52,124 bases of DNA from GH45 sp046704385 (GTDB taxonomy: Bacteria > Bacteroidota > Bacteroidia > Bacteroidales > SZUA-534). The stretch is taken from NCBI GenBank assembly GCA_046704385.1, contig JBJKSB010000081.1, positions 1-52,124 of the forward strand, read 5' to 3'. Shown piece after piece: positions 1 through 9,198 of this stretch; positions within the stretch are counted from its first letter, which is position 1, and each line of letters starts with the position of its first letter. The position numbers and the translations under genes were made by a program. The notes under the pieces were generated by a model that did not search any database, was not told where the DNA came from, and was given only the letters and a program-made list of their open reading frames with translations.

Positions 1-1
1 A

Positions 2-409
2 TTTGCTACACTTAAACAGTATGGATATAAAACAGCTATCCTGTCAGGGGGATTTACATATTTTGGAAATTACCTGAAAAATAAACTGGGAATAGATTAT
101 ATTTTTGCCAACGATCTTGAAATAGCAGATGGCAAATTAACCGGAAAACATAGTGGTGAAATTGTTGACGGAACCCGAAAAGCTGAATTACTAAAGTTGT
201 TGGCATTTAAAGAGGATATACACCTTCAACAGGTAATTGCTGTAGGTGACGGATCGAATGATCTGCCCATGTTAAGTCTGGCTGGTTTGGGGATTGCCTT
301 TCACGCCAAACCTAAAGTTAAAGCCTCGGCCAAACACGCCATTTCAAATATTGGGTTGGATGCTATACTTTACTTACTGGGATTTAGGGATCGGGATATT
401 TTGAAATAG
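2..409 (+). CDS. serB: Phosphoserine phosphatase, C-terminal part (cut by window edge)
   Basis: The reading frame is open from base 2 and ends at TAA 407-409, so only about 135 C-terminal residues are visible. They match the HAD core of SerB: an LSGGFTYF stretch (motif II Ser/Thr region with the substrate-binding glycines), ANDLEIADGKLTG, and the motif III/IV region VGDGSNDLPML, where the aspartates bind Mg2+. AGLGIAFHAKPKV follows, as in E. coli SerB. The enzyme removes phosphate from O-phosphoserine in the last step of serine synthesis in the cytosol. The catalytic DxDxT motif lies upstream of the window and cannot be checked. The next ATG inside the frame (197) is internal and not a real start. 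Family assignment is firm; completeness is unknown. Confidence 0.93.
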   Translation, partial: FATLKQYGYKTAILSGGFTYFGNYLKNKLGIDYIFANDLEIADGKLTGKHSGEIVDGTRKAELLKLLAFKEDIHLQQVIAVGDGSNDLPMLSLAGLGIAFHAKPKVKASAKHAISNIGLDAILYLLGFRDRDILK

Positions 410-473
410 AATTTCAGCGTAAAAAGTTCAAAGTCGATTATATTTCACAGTTTTCATTAATTCCCATGTGAGT

Positions 474-550
474 TAGTCCCTTTCTCCCGATAAATCGGGA
501 TCTCTCCCGGGAGAGAATACATAAAATGAACGTCGTTTGAAAACTGAAAC
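474..550 (-). repeat. Dispersed intergenic repeat, copy A (inverted partner at 18587-18664)
   Basis: Read on the minus strand this stretch begins GTTTCAGTTTTCAAACGACG, continues with a TTCTCTCCcgGGAGA hairpin, and ends GGGACTA. The same series occurs on the plus strand at 18587-18664 with scattered substitutions and small indels. Just downstream, 578-605 and 612-630 hold two more hairpins (cggg-ttttcccc/ggggaaaa and tcccgaa/ttcggga). The spacer 410-681 has no coding potential that I can support. Confidence 0.6.
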
Positions 551-681
551 CAAAGAACTACTTACAAAGAACAAGCTACGGGTTTTCCCCGGGGAAAATC
601 CCGACAACCTGTCCCGAACTTGTTTCGGGAGGCAAAGGGGGAAGTGTAGAAATATCGGTTAAGCATGGAATGAAACTTGAA

Positions 682-1527
682 TCAATGCCCAAACAAATTA
701 AAAAATTCTTCAGCATCTTTTATATCCTGTAATCCCAATATCCAGCACACTTCTGCTAAGTCAGAGAAATCCACACCACCTGCAGCAACGGCTTCATTCA
801 GATATCGCCCGTCTTTTCCATTATACTTGTTGCATAATTCAATAGCCTTGTTCCATATTTTCGATAGCTGTGGATTTTTCAACTTGCTCTTCAAATCAGT
901 GAATTCAGGAGAACGAAATCCGGGAGTTCCGTTTCCCACCACATTACCGTCGGCGATTCTTTGATAATCTGAATTTTGTTTTACAAATTCAAGGTCGGCG
1001 GGTGTAGTTACTTTCTCATTCCAATCGCTGTGTTGCACCAGATGAATTCGTTGCCGGGTATTAATGGCGGGCAAATCGGCCTGGATCATTCGTATCAGTT
1101 CAGCTGAAAAATCTGACTGACCGGCATCAGCAATCCATATATCTCCGTTTTGTTTGAGAACTTCTTCCAAAATATTTTTTACCTTTTTAGCCGCAGTTTC
1201 ACGATTTTCATTTGCTTCGGTCCAGTTTTTACCAAATGCCAGTTGAAACAAATCATTTGGTGGCACATACAATCCCTCCTGTATGCCATAAGTCCCGGCA
1301 ACTGCGTGATAATTAATTTTGGAATAACGGGAATCAGACAACAAAGTAATTAACGCGGCAGCTGATTGAAGGTCATCCACATCGGTTTTGCAATCGAACT
1401 GCATGAGTAACAGATCACTTTTAATGTTAAATTTCGAGGAGTTTGACATGGTTTGAGCAGTGGATTCCCATGGTTGTATAAGGAAAAGTAAACCAGTTAG
1501 TGCAAATAAATATATTTTATTCTTCAT
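682..1527 (-). CDS. Secreted nucleoside-hydrolase-like protein of unknown substrate
   Basis: 281 residues. The N-terminus (MKNKIYLFALTGLLFLIQPW, then STAQT) is a signal peptide, so the protein is exported. At about residues 42-60 there is QFDCKTDVDDLQSAAALITL, which resembles the N-terminal Asp-rich metal loop of inosine-uridine nucleoside hydrolases (DTDxGxDDAxAL), though the order of acidic residues is not identical. Further in are DIWIADAGQSDFSAELIRMI and a late NEAVAAGGVDFSDLAEVCWILG segment. I infer a nucleoside-hydrolase-like fold; catalysis is not established. It is convergent to serB and has the same orientation as the next gene upstream. The plus-strand ORF overlapping its 3' half is a shadow. 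Confidence 0.55.
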   Translation of the reverse strand: MKNKIYLFALTGLLFLIQPWESTAQTMSNSSKFNIKSDLLLMQFDCKTDVDDLQSAAALITLLSDSRYSKINYHAVAGTYGIQEGLYVPPNDLFQLAFGKNWTEANENRETAAKKVKNILEEVLKQNGDIWIADAGQSDFSAELIRMIQADLPAINTRQRIHLVQHSDWNEKVTTPADLEFVKQNSDYQRIADGNVVGNGTPGFRSPEFTDLKSKLKNPQLSKIWNKAIELCNKYNGKDGRYLNEAVAAGGVDFSDLAEVCWILGLQDIKDAEEFFNLFGH

Positions 1528-1603
1528 GACTTTTTTTCTATGCAGGATTTACAAAAGTTAGAAAATATATGCAGGGTAAGAATTTTTAAATATTTAAAAA
1601 CAA

Positions 1604-2059
1604 TCAGGGATATTGAAGGTCATTCCATAACAAAAATTCAACTTCTTCATAATCTTTTAAATAAACTGAAAAAAGCAATTGCTTATCATTAAAATTTTCA
1701 AAGTAATAATTGAATTTAAAATTACAAAGACAGTTGGCTGCCGGACTGCAGTTGTTTGTAATAAAAATATTCACGGTACTATCGTCAATTGAAAAAGAAT
1801 CAACCAAACATGACGCACAATTGTTAAGCATATTCACGGTCAAAACCAAGGTATCATTGACTATGGAATAGAATAAGGTATCACCATAAATCTCAATACT
1901 TTTTTTTGAAATATTATGATTTGTAAAACAACCTCCTTTTGAAGTTTTTACAATTTCCAATAGCTTTGATTGTTCATCCTCTGAGCTTACATTATCACTG
2001 GTGCAACTTATTAATGAAAAAATTAACAATAACACGGCAAGAACAACTTTTGATTTCAT
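1604..2059 (-). CDS. Small lipoprotein, function unknown
   Basis: 151 residues. The N-terminus is a typical lipoprotein signal: MKSK, a hydrophobic stretch VVLAVLLLIFSLISC, and a lipobox cysteine at residue 19 followed by TSDNVSSEDEQ. The mature part is beta-rich and contains five further cysteines (CFTNH, NNCASC, NNC, and NCLC), suggesting disulfides in the periplasm or on the outer membrane. I do not recognise a family. It stands alone, 76 bp upstream of the secreted nucleoside-hydrolase-like gene on the same strand. Confidence 0.6.
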   Translation of the reverse strand: MKSKVVLAVLLLIFSLISCTSDNVSSEDEQSKLLEIVKTSKGGCFTNHNISKKSIEIYGDTLFYSIVNDTLVLTVNMLNNCASCLVDSFSIDDSTVNIFITNNCSPAANCLCNFKFNYYFENFNDKQLLFSVYLKDYEEVEFLLWNDLQYP

Positions 2060-2161
2060 ATCCCTTTTGTTTAACTTGATTGAACAATAATATCAAACAA
2101 ATTTAAACCATTTTCAGAATTTATTAGCCTATATTTTTAGCGAAGCCCGGAAACCTCTTGA

Positions 2162-2190
2162 ACCATAATAACATTCGGCCCTATTATGGT
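2162..2190. other. Perfect 9-bp inverted repeat (hairpin or operator) in the 2060-2273 spacer
   Basis: accataata at 2162-2170 pairs with tattatggt at 2182-2190 around an 11-base loop. It lies upstream of the lipoprotein gene (start 2059, minus strand), about 100 bp from its start, and downstream of the DoxX-like gene, so either an operator or an RNA hairpin is possible. Confidence 0.35.
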
Positions 2191-2212
2191 AATAAAATAC
2201 CTGTCCAAAGTA

Positions 2213-2235
2213 AAGCCCCGATTTGCTCAGGGCTT
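2213..2235 (-). terminator. Probable terminator of the DoxX-like gene
   Basis: On the minus strand, 39 bp after the stop at 2274, aagccc (2235-2230) pairs with gggctt (2218-2213) around an 11-base loop, followed by a short T-rich run. The stem is short, so this is moderate evidence. Confidence 0.4.
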
Positions 2236-2273
2236 AACTTAGCTACTCCTCCACTCATATTATTTAATAAATT

Positions 2274-2654
2274 CTATTCCTGTTTTACCTGGATTGGCTT
2301 AAGCGAAAAACGTCCATAAGCAATAAATCCTGATATTACAGCTACCACAAGCCAATAGGTGATTTGGCTGAATTCTGGCGAGCTAGAAAAAATATCGATA
2401 ACGGAATACATAAGCATTTCAAGCACTATAAACAGAGCAGCAAATGGAACCAAATTTCCCAACGATTTTTTAACTAAAGGAACAAGCAAGGTCAAACTGC
2501 AAACTAATTCAATTACAATAAGCAAATACCATACAGCTTGTGGAATAGATGCCAACGAAGGCAGAGACTGTGCACTGTTCGAAAACTTCCAAATTGCACC
2601 CATAATTGTATGAAGCGCAAGCATAACTTGTAATACCCATAATAAAATATTCAT
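2274..2654 (-). CDS. DoxX-like small integral membrane protein
   Basis: 126 residues, almost entirely four membrane segments: MNILLWVLQVMLALHTIMGA (about 1-22), WYLLIVIELVCSLTLLVPLV (about 42-62), LVPFAALFIVLEMLMYSVID (about 67-88) and ITYWLVVAVISGFIAYG (about 97-114). The first helix with MLALHTIMGAIWKF and the second with E49 in VIELVCSL are the layout of DoxX-like proteins, a broad inner-membrane family with no single known reaction. It sits 60 bp downstream of the PQQ-type propeller gene in the same orientation and could share its transcript. Confidence 0.65.
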   Translation of the reverse strand: MNILLWVLQVMLALHTIMGAIWKFSNSAQSLPSLASIPQAVWYLLIVIELVCSLTLLVPLVKKSLGNLVPFAALFIVLEMLMYSVIDIFSSSPEFSQITYWLVVAVISGFIAYGRFSLKPIQVKQE

Positions 2655-2714
2655 AATTTCCCTCCTATTAATTTATCTTAAATCGAATTCTAAAATACAG
2701 AAACTTATTATTTT

Positions 2715-4106
2715 TTAATTATTCTCTAATAAGTCTGGGTCTTTACTATTTTCCTTGCTTACAGCAATTAAATGATGTTGTGTCCGAAAGATTACCATGT
2801 TAGCAGTAATTGCCGGGGTGGCCATAATGTTGTCATTCAGTAAATTTTTGGCAATTAGTTCGAATTTCTCACCGGCTTTAACGATAAAAACATCCCCATT
2901 TTCGGCACAATAATAAATTTTCCCGTCAGCACATACTCCTGAAGCAGTTACACCACCCATTATCCCGGGAAGCCTTTCCTTGTATATCCGTTCTCCGGTA
3001 ACAGCATTAAAACACATCAGGGTTCCATTTATCCTTAAATTATAGAGTAAATCGCCATAAACCAGAATTGTTGGCATATAAGCCCCACCTCTTTTAATGC
3101 TCCATTTAATATACTCATTTGTTGTACTATCATGATCCAGCGTAATATCGCCTTTTGCATCGGGACTGATGGCGAAAATTGGAGAATAACGTCCATGCGC
3201 ATTATGGATATATATAAGCCCATGCGCAAAAAAAGGAGTCGGTACCGGAGCATCCCCTCCCCCGCTAAGTCTCCAGATTTCTTTTCCGGTTGCAAAATCG
3301 TATGCTCCCATTTTTGGATAACCATTCACCACAATCTGGTCAACCGAATCTGTTTTTAATAAATTTGGTGTCGACCATGAGGAAACCACCTTTCTTGGAG
3401 TCCGCCAAATTTCCTTGCCTGTTTTAAGATCGAGTGATGCAATAAAACTATCTCCCAGAAAATCGCATTGCATAATTACCCGGTTATCATAAATAACAGG
3501 TGAACTGCCAAATCCCCATTCCACTTCAGGATCAGTATACGGACCGGCATTCATCTTGCCAAAATCTTTTTGCCATATTAAATCTCCATCAATGGAATAA
3601 CAATATAATCCATCGGAACCAAACGAAGCCACCAAATATTCACCGTTTGTTGCCGGAGTGGGGTTTGCATGCGATGATTTTGTATGTCGTTTGGTTTTGG
3701 GTACCCCTTTATGTGCCAGGCGTTCCCAAATAATTTTACCAGTATTTTTATTGATGCAATATACGCGGAACTCATGTACACTGGAATCATTAACCTGATC
3801 AATATCACCATACAAACCAACCTTCAATGAATCGTTGCCGTTCTCGCTAATTGCGGTGGTTAAAAAAATTCTATCATTCCAAACTATTGGGCACGAATGA
3901 GCAAGTCCGGGTATATCAATACTCCATTTAATATTTTCACCAGTATTGATATTCCAATGCTCTGGCAGGTTTACCGAATCCATTCTACCACATGCAAAAG
4001 CCCCTCTGAATTGAGGCCATTGTTTGAAATAATCGGTTTGTGCGCTGGCTGAAAAACTTATAAAAAATATTATCTGGAATAAAATAACCTGTTTTTTTAA
4101 ATGCAT
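2715..4106 (-). CDS. Secreted PQQ-like beta-propeller protein
   Basis: 463 residues with a signal peptide (hydrophobic to about residue 22, ending SASAQ). The mature start WPQFRGAFACGRMDSVNLPEHWN leads into repeated propeller blades with the PQQ-type signature, for example GKIIWERLA, GDLIWQKDFG, GKEIWRTPRK and GKEIWRLSGGGDAP. This is the BamB/quinoprotein-like fold found in many secreted Bacteroidota and Planctomycete proteins. No quinone-dehydrogenase catalytic domain follows, so a binding or scaffold role is as likely as an enzyme. It is separated from its upstream neighbour by a 389-bp spacer, so it probably has its own promoter. Confidence 0.75.
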   Translation of the reverse strand: MHLKKQVILFQIIFFISFSASAQTDYFKQWPQFRGAFACGRMDSVNLPEHWNINTGENIKWSIDIPGLAHSCPIVWNDRIFLTTAISENGNDSLKVGLYGDIDQVNDSSVHEFRVYCINKNTGKIIWERLAHKGVPKTKRHTKSSHANPTPATNGEYLVASFGSDGLYCYSIDGDLIWQKDFGKMNAGPYTDPEVEWGFGSSPVIYDNRVIMQCDFLGDSFIASLDLKTGKEIWRTPRKVVSSWSTPNLLKTDSVDQIVVNGYPKMGAYDFATGKEIWRLSGGGDAPVPTPFFAHGLIYIHNAHGRYSPIFAISPDAKGDITLDHDSTTNEYIKWSIKRGGAYMPTILVYGDLLYNLRINGTLMCFNAVTGERIYKERLPGIMGGVTASGVCADGKIYYCAENGDVFIVKAGEKFELIAKNLLNDNIMATPAITANMVIFRTQHHLIAVSKENSKDPDLLENN

Positions 4107-4495
4107 TCTGAAAGTAAATTATGATAATGAAACACTTGCAATTATTGAAGTTGAATCAGGTAACATTTAAAACTGTCAAGTTATTAATAATGTTACTAAG
4201 CCGGATTTCCCATATCAGACCTTCAACCTGATTTCGACGAATAAAAATATATAACCGTTATCAAAATTCCTAGCAGTTTATTAGTAGTTTAACGACATAA
4301 AAATATAACGTCCCGTGTTCTGGCTTATTAAAACAATGCATAGAATGATTAATCCAGACGATCTCCATTAACTGTTATTCCAATATCATTTCATGTAAAC
4401 AAATATTTTACCTCTCTTTCGGTACCCACTTAGAACAGCCAGCTACAAAAGGACACAGGAATTAGATATCTGTAAAATCATAACTTAGTTGCGCT
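4107..4495. other. Spacer without a gene
   Basis: 389 bp between two minus-strand genes. It is AT-rich and holds no convincing ORF, repeat or hairpin. It should contain the promoter for the propeller gene starting at 4106; no exact TAnnTTTG box stood out. Confidence 0.5.
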
Positions 4496-5923
4496 TTACT
4501 CAACAAGAATTTTTTGAAATACAGTTGTATTCAATGTTGACAATTGTAGGATATAAATCCCTCTCAATAAATCTGAAATATCTATTGCGTTTGTAATCAA
4601 TTTATCTTTCTTAACTACTTTACCCTTTATATCAACAATACAATAAGATATAACCCTGGCGGCCCAATTATTATCTCTAATATAAATAGTGTTTTTTGAA
4701 GGAACAGGATAAATCAGAAAATGGTCAGAATCAAAACCATGGTCATCTATATTGGTATTTTGAACCACTGTTAATCTAAAAACATCCGAAGTTTTTTCTC
4801 CATCATCATCCGCAGCTGTTATTTTAAAATCATAATCTCCTGCATTTTTAATTGTTCCGCAAATCGTATTAGTTTCAGGAATAAAAACTAATGAATCAGG
4901 CAATAAGTTTCCATCATTTAGTTCAGCACTCAAAGTTAACGTTTCAGTACCATCATCGTCAAAAAATATTGAATCGGGTATTGTATATGAAAAATAACGG
5001 CCCACTGTATCCTTAATATTTGGTATAAAATTATTCACATAAGGCGAATAGTTTGAATTTTTCAGGGAATCAAATAATGTGGTACACGACATCCAGTAAA
5101 TGTCTTTTTCGCCATTAACAATTTTAGTAAATGTTAAAAATTCACCATCAGGAGTAATATCAGATGCATCTTCGGCATTTGAGGTATTTATCCTTGAGCC
5201 CAGGTTTTTCATATTGGTCCATTGTCCGTTTTTCATAAACGATATGTAAATATCATGATCACCATAGCCCCCCTGACGGTCCGATTTGAATACCATAAAT
5301 CTTTCATCAGGATCAACCCATGGGTCCCATACACCTTTTGTATTACTTGTATTTAGCGTTCGTGGCAACAATTCAGCAGCATTGTATCCGGTTTGGTTTT
5401 TGCAACACACATAAAGGTTTCCATTGTAAGCAAAATATAAATTCCCATTCCTGGTAACCGAAGGATGCCATAACCCTCTCACAAAATTAACATTGGGAGG
5501 AAGTTTAACAGGTTTGGACCATTTACTATCCCTTTTTTCAATATAAAACAGTTCATTTTGCCATATTTGCGAGTAGGGATTATAACTAAAATAAATCCTT
5601 TTACCATCGGGGGAATATGTTGGCTCCCCTAAAATATAGCCTTTTAAACTGTCCGGTACAGGCTTTTCAATCCACTTGTTGTTTACTAAAACATAATATT
5701 TGGTTTCTGAGGAGTCCCAGTTACCATATATAATTTGAAAAAAGGCTTCTTTCCCATCAGGTGAAATGGTCAGGCCGCGTTCATTTCTATCAGGTTGCGA
5801 AACGATACCGGGAGCAAAAATAACCGATGAATTTCCCGGAGGTTTCTGGTCGAAATAATTGATTTGAGAAAATGACATTTTTATCAGTAATGCCAAAATG
5901 GACAGTAATACGGTTTTTTTCAT
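4496..5923 (-). CDS. PD40-repeat protein with type IX secretion type A sorting domain
   Basis: 475 residues. There is a signal peptide (MKKTVLLSILALLIKMSFSQ). About residues 45-285 contain WD40-like PD40 blades: ERGLTISPDGKEAFFQ, GEPTYSPDGKRIYFSYNP, HPSVTRNGNLYFAY, DPDERFMVFKSDRQGGYGDHDIY and DASDITPDGEFLTF. Residues about 300-395 form a cadherin/He_PIG-like domain (FSYTIPDSIFFDDDGTETL, ICGTIKNAGDYDFKITAADD). The last 75 residues (YPVPSKNTIYIR, VDIKGKVV, DISDLLRGIYILQL) are a T9SS type A sorting tail, so the product should cross the outer membrane through the gliding/T9SS machinery and be cell-surface or released. Ligand unknown. The AraC regulator starting at 7099 on the same strand may control it. 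Confidence 0.85.
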   Translation of the reverse strand: MKKTVLLSILALLIKMSFSQINYFDQKPPGNSSVIFAPGIVSQPDRNERGLTISPDGKEAFFQIIYGNWDSSETKYYVLVNNKWIEKPVPDSLKGYILGEPTYSPDGKRIYFSYNPYSQIWQNELFYIEKRDSKWSKPVKLPPNVNFVRGLWHPSVTRNGNLYFAYNGNLYVCCKNQTGYNAAELLPRTLNTSNTKGVWDPWVDPDERFMVFKSDRQGGYGDHDIYISFMKNGQWTNMKNLGSRINTSNAEDASDITPDGEFLTFTKIVNGEKDIYWMSCTTLFDSLKNSNYSPYVNNFIPNIKDTVGRYFSYTIPDSIFFDDDGTETLTLSAELNDGNLLPDSLVFIPETNTICGTIKNAGDYDFKITAADDDGEKTSDVFRLTVVQNTNIDDHGFDSDHFLIYPVPSKNTIYIRDNNWAARVISYCIVDIKGKVVKKDKLITNAIDISDLLRGIYILQLSTLNTTVFQKILVE

Positions 5924-6007
5924 TTTTAAAAGTATTGGTTACACATTGGCAAACAATATATAATCAATAATTAACCTGACTTTCCTGATTCATGAATCAG
6001 GAAAGAA

Positions 6008-7099
6008 TTAATTGGACTTTTTTGCAAATTCTGAAGGAGACAAACCTGTTTGCTTTTTAAAAGTATGATTAAATGCTGATCGGGAATTAAAACCAACCGA
6101 ATAACAAACTTCCTTAATTGACTTGTTTTTATCAAAATCGGATTTAAATAACTCAATACTCTCCTGTATACGATATTCATTTATTAATTCGATAAAACTT
6201 TTTTTAAACTCACGGTTGATTAATTCAGATATATAACGGCTATTAAGCTGAAGGAATTTACTAAACTTACTTATAGATAATTCAGGATCTCTGTATACAA
6301 ATTCATCATTTAATAATTGCAAAATTTTACGCGTATAAATTTTAATATCATCAGTATTTAAATAGCTGGTACCTTTTTTTTGAAGGAATGCCAACAAATC
6401 AGGATTAATCAGGCCAATGGTGATGATAATATTTATTAAAATAAAAACAGAAGTATAGTAAACGCTTTCGGTATAGGCACACCAATTAATCTTTTTTGCA
6501 ATCATTAAAATGGCAAACGACTGTAATTTTGTAAACCATATCAGGATAAAACCTATAAGAAAATACTTAAGCCAATCAAGGTTTTTATCATTTGTTTTTT
6601 TTACGTGTTTAACTGTTTTTTCCCAATTTAAAAAAATATTAACCGATAGTCCGATATAAATTAGCATTTGTATCAAAATGGCATACATATCAAATTTATA
6701 GAGATCACTATGCCAGATTATAAAATTGTGCTTTGTAAATATTTCATATACTGAATATATAAGAATTGCAACGAAAGGAATAATATGAAAAAATGATTTG
6801 AAAGATAGGGCATAAGAAAAATCATTCAGACTTTTTACATACAGATAAATCAATGGTCCTATTAAAAAAGCCACCTGGGAAAAAACATATATTACCTTAT
6901 GGTATTCCATAAAGTACTGATAAGCAATGGTACTTCGTGCAAATGCATCAAATAAATTGATAATAAATATCAAAATAATTAAAGCAAAAAGCTTATTTGA
7001 AAGTGAATTTCCTGTTCTTCTAAAAAAGAAAATAGTTGCCAGTATTATACCCTGAAAAACAGTAATAAATACCAGCAGGTTAAATAAACTTAAGGACAT
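6008..7099 (-). CDS. Membrane-anchored AraC-family regulator
   Basis: 363 residues. The first 240 contain about seven hydrophobic helices (for example LFNLLVFITVFQGIILATIFFF, LFALIILIFIINLF, FKSFFHIIPFVAILIYSVYE and VFILINIIITIGLI). A soluble C-terminal AraC DNA-binding domain follows (about 265-363): helix-turn-helix one is LSISKFSKFLQLNSRYISEL, and the second region is SIKEVCYSVGFNSRSAFNHTF-KKQTGLSPSEF. This seven-membrane-helix plus AraC layout is common in Bacteroidota and is thought to couple an envelope signal directly to promoter binding. Neighbours are the PD40/T9SS gene downstream (start 5923) and a hybrid histidine kinase upstream, which makes a local envelope-sensing set plausible. 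Confidence 0.85.
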   Translation of the reverse strand: MSLSLFNLLVFITVFQGIILATIFFFRRTGNSLSNKLFALIILIFIINLFDAFARSTIAYQYFMEYHKVIYVFSQVAFLIGPLIYLYVKSLNDFSYALSFKSFFHIIPFVAILIYSVYEIFTKHNFIIWHSDLYKFDMYAILIQMLIYIGLSVNIFLNWEKTVKHVKKTNDKNLDWLKYFLIGFILIWFTKLQSFAILMIAKKINWCAYTESVYYTSVFILINIIITIGLINPDLLAFLQKKGTSYLNTDDIKIYTRKILQLLNDEFVYRDPELSISKFSKFLQLNSRYISELINREFKKSFIELINEYRIQESIELFKSDFDKNKSIKEVCYSVGFNSRSAFNHTFKKQTGLSPSEFAKKSN

Positions 7100-7239
7100 A
7101 AACCATGTGGGTTAAATATTATCATGATTTTTTGTTAATTGATAACCTGTTTTGATAAAACCAAATGCTAAACTACTAATTATATTGAATAAATATTTAT
7201 AAGGGATAAATAAGCTCCATTAAAACTCAATTTTATAAA

Positions 7240-9198
7240 TTAATCTACTACCAGATCCAGGTATTTATCCAGAACTTTATGAAATTCATTACCGTTAATG
7301 GGTTTGGTAATAAAATCGTCGCAACCCACCGATAGAGCTTTTTCTTTCTCTTCAAATCCCTTATATGAGGTTTGTGCTACAATAGGTAAAACAGGGTTTA
7401 TTTCTTTAATTCTCCTGGTAGCTTCAAAACCGTTCATTACCGGCATTTTTAAATCCATAAGTATACAACATATTGTGTTATTTGCTTTACAAATTTCCAC
7501 CGCCTCCTTACCATTTTTAGCATGTAAAATTTTAAAATTCGATTTAAGTCCATCATTAATTAATGCCTCAAGCAATAAATAATTTACTTCTTCATCTTCA
7601 ACAATCAAAATAATATAACCTTTCTGATCCGGATTTTCAAGTTCAGTTTTTTCTTTTATTTCCAAATCATCAATAACAGGCTTATAAGGTATTGTAACAT
7701 AAAAAGTAGAGCCTCTACCCTTTTCTGAATCCAGGGCTATTTTTCCGCCAAGTAACTCTGTATTTTCTTTTGCAATAGCCAGGCCCAAACCTAATCCCCC
7801 TCTATTTTCAGTTAATTCTTTTTCTTCCTGGGCGAATCGTCCAAAAATCATTTCCTGTTTATCCTTATGAATCCCTATACCTGTATCTTTTACATATATT
7901 TCCAATTCATTATTTTTATATTGATATCCAATTTCAATATAACCTTCGTTAGTATACTTAAGTGCATTCTCCAATAAATTACCAAGTATTTTATTCAGTT
8001 TTGCCCTGTCAGTAAAAATTGTGCTGGCCTTATCAGACAATCCGTTTTTTAAATATAATGGAGTTTTATTTTCCTTTGCCTTTATATCGAAAACAGAAAA
8101 CACTTCCAACATAAAATTATTTAAACATAATTCCTCATCAAATACTCTAACCTTCTCGGTTCCAAGTCGCGAAATTTCTAATATATCGTCAATTATCCGT
8201 AACAACTGAGTACCACTGTTCCTGATAATCGATATATATTGTTTTCGTTTTTCAGCACTGGTCTCAGGCTTATCTAAAAAATCTGAAAATCCCAGGATAC
8301 CATTCATCGGTGTCCTTATTTCATGCGACATGTTATTGATGAACTGAGTTTTAAGGCGGTCGCTTTCTTCCGCTTTTAATTTGGCTGTTCCCAGTTCGGT
8401 GTTCAGCAGCTTTAATTCTTCAACAGTATTATTAAGTTCCGTGGTTCTTTTTATCACTTTTTGGTCAAGATCCTTATTAAGTATCCTGAGTTTTTTGAGC
8501 TGGAAAATAATCTGTTTTCGTAAAATAAAAATGGCATAAAAAGATAATCCGGCAATAACAAAAATGGTAATAATGATAAGTTTTATTATATCAGCTTGCG
8601 TTTTCTTTAGTTTTTCCACGCTATTCATGGTCCTTAAATCAAGCATATTAAAAAACTCATTAATGGGATTCATTATGCTTTCTTTATCAGATTGATACTT
8701 TGTATCAAACATTATTTTTTGAGCAAAAACAACATCCGGTTCCCGCTTAACTGTAAAATTACCTAACGAATCGCAATACAATCCTTTACGCGCATTAAAG
8801 GCAACCTTTTCCGTCCATACCAAATCGTTCGAATTTTTTTCAGCTTCTTTCAATTTATCAAATTCTGAATCAACAAATCCTAATTTACGCATACTGTCCT
8901 GTAAAGATATTAACCGACCATTTAACCTGGGCTTTTTCCCGTTTCTGATATCAAGCACCTCCCAATATCTGTTCTCCCAGATACTATCACCGGTTACCAC
9001 GTATGTTCTGCAAAAACGGGTAAGGTCATCAGAGCTCTGCTTCAATTCATCAGCAAAAAGAAATGACTTATGTCGTATACTCTCCTGGTTTTCTAATTTT
9101 GCGGATGTTATAAATAAATCATAAATAAGTATAACAAGGACAACTAAACAAAGAATAATTGCAGTAAAAAAAATATTATGCAAATTATTTTTTCTCAT
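7240..9198 (-). CDS. Hybrid sensor histidine kinase / response regulator
   Basis: 652 residues from ATG 9198; I prefer this start because membrane helix one (NIFFTAIILCLVVLVILIYD) then begins near residue 8. An in-frame ATG at 9267 would add 23 residues. Order: periplasmic sensor of about 170 residues with DDLTRFCRTYVVTGD and GLYCDSLGNFTVKREP, helix two (IIKLIIITIFVIAGLSFYAIF), coiled coil, HisKA with the phosphorylatable His in NNMSHEIRTPMNGILGF, HATPase (NLLENALKYTNEG, DTGIGI, NRGGLGLGLAI), then a receiver domain with acidic pair EDEE, phosphoacceptor Asp in MDLKMPVMNG and Lys in FITKP. No separate output regulator is adjacent; the AraC gene downstream is the nearest candidate. Confidence 0.9.
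   Translation of the reverse strand: MRKNNLHNIFFTAIILCLVVLVILIYDLFITSAKLENQESIRHKSFLFADELKQSSDDLTRFCRTYVVTGDSIWENRYWEVLDIRNGKKPRLNGRLISLQDSMRKLGFVDSEFDKLKEAEKNSNDLVWTEKVAFNARKGLYCDSLGNFTVKREPDVVFAQKIMFDTKYQSDKESIMNPINEFFNMLDLRTMNSVEKLKKTQADIIKLIIITIFVIAGLSFYAIFILRKQIIFQLKKLRILNKDLDQKVIKRTTELNNTVEELKLLNTELGTAKLKAEESDRLKTQFINNMSHEIRTPMNGILGFSDFLDKPETSAEKRKQYISIIRNSGTQLLRIIDDILEISRLGTEKVRVFDEELCLNNFMLEVFSVFDIKAKENKTPLYLKNGLSDKASTIFTDRAKLNKILGNLLENALKYTNEGYIEIGYQYKNNELEIYVKDTGIGIHKDKQEMIFGRFAQEEKELTENRGGLGLGLAIAKENTELLGGKIALDSEKGRGSTFYVTIPYKPVIDDLEIKEKTELENPDQKGYIILIVEDEEVNYLLLEALINDGLKSNFKILHAKNGKEAVEICKANNTICCILMDLKMPVMNGFEATRRIKEINPVLPIVAQTSYKGFEEKEKALSVGCDDFITKPINGNEFHKVLDKYLDLVVD

Noticed and set aside
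677..964. 95-codon plus-strand ORF
   Set aside because: Shadow of the antisense secreted nucleoside-hydrolase-like gene; composition and position offer no independent support.
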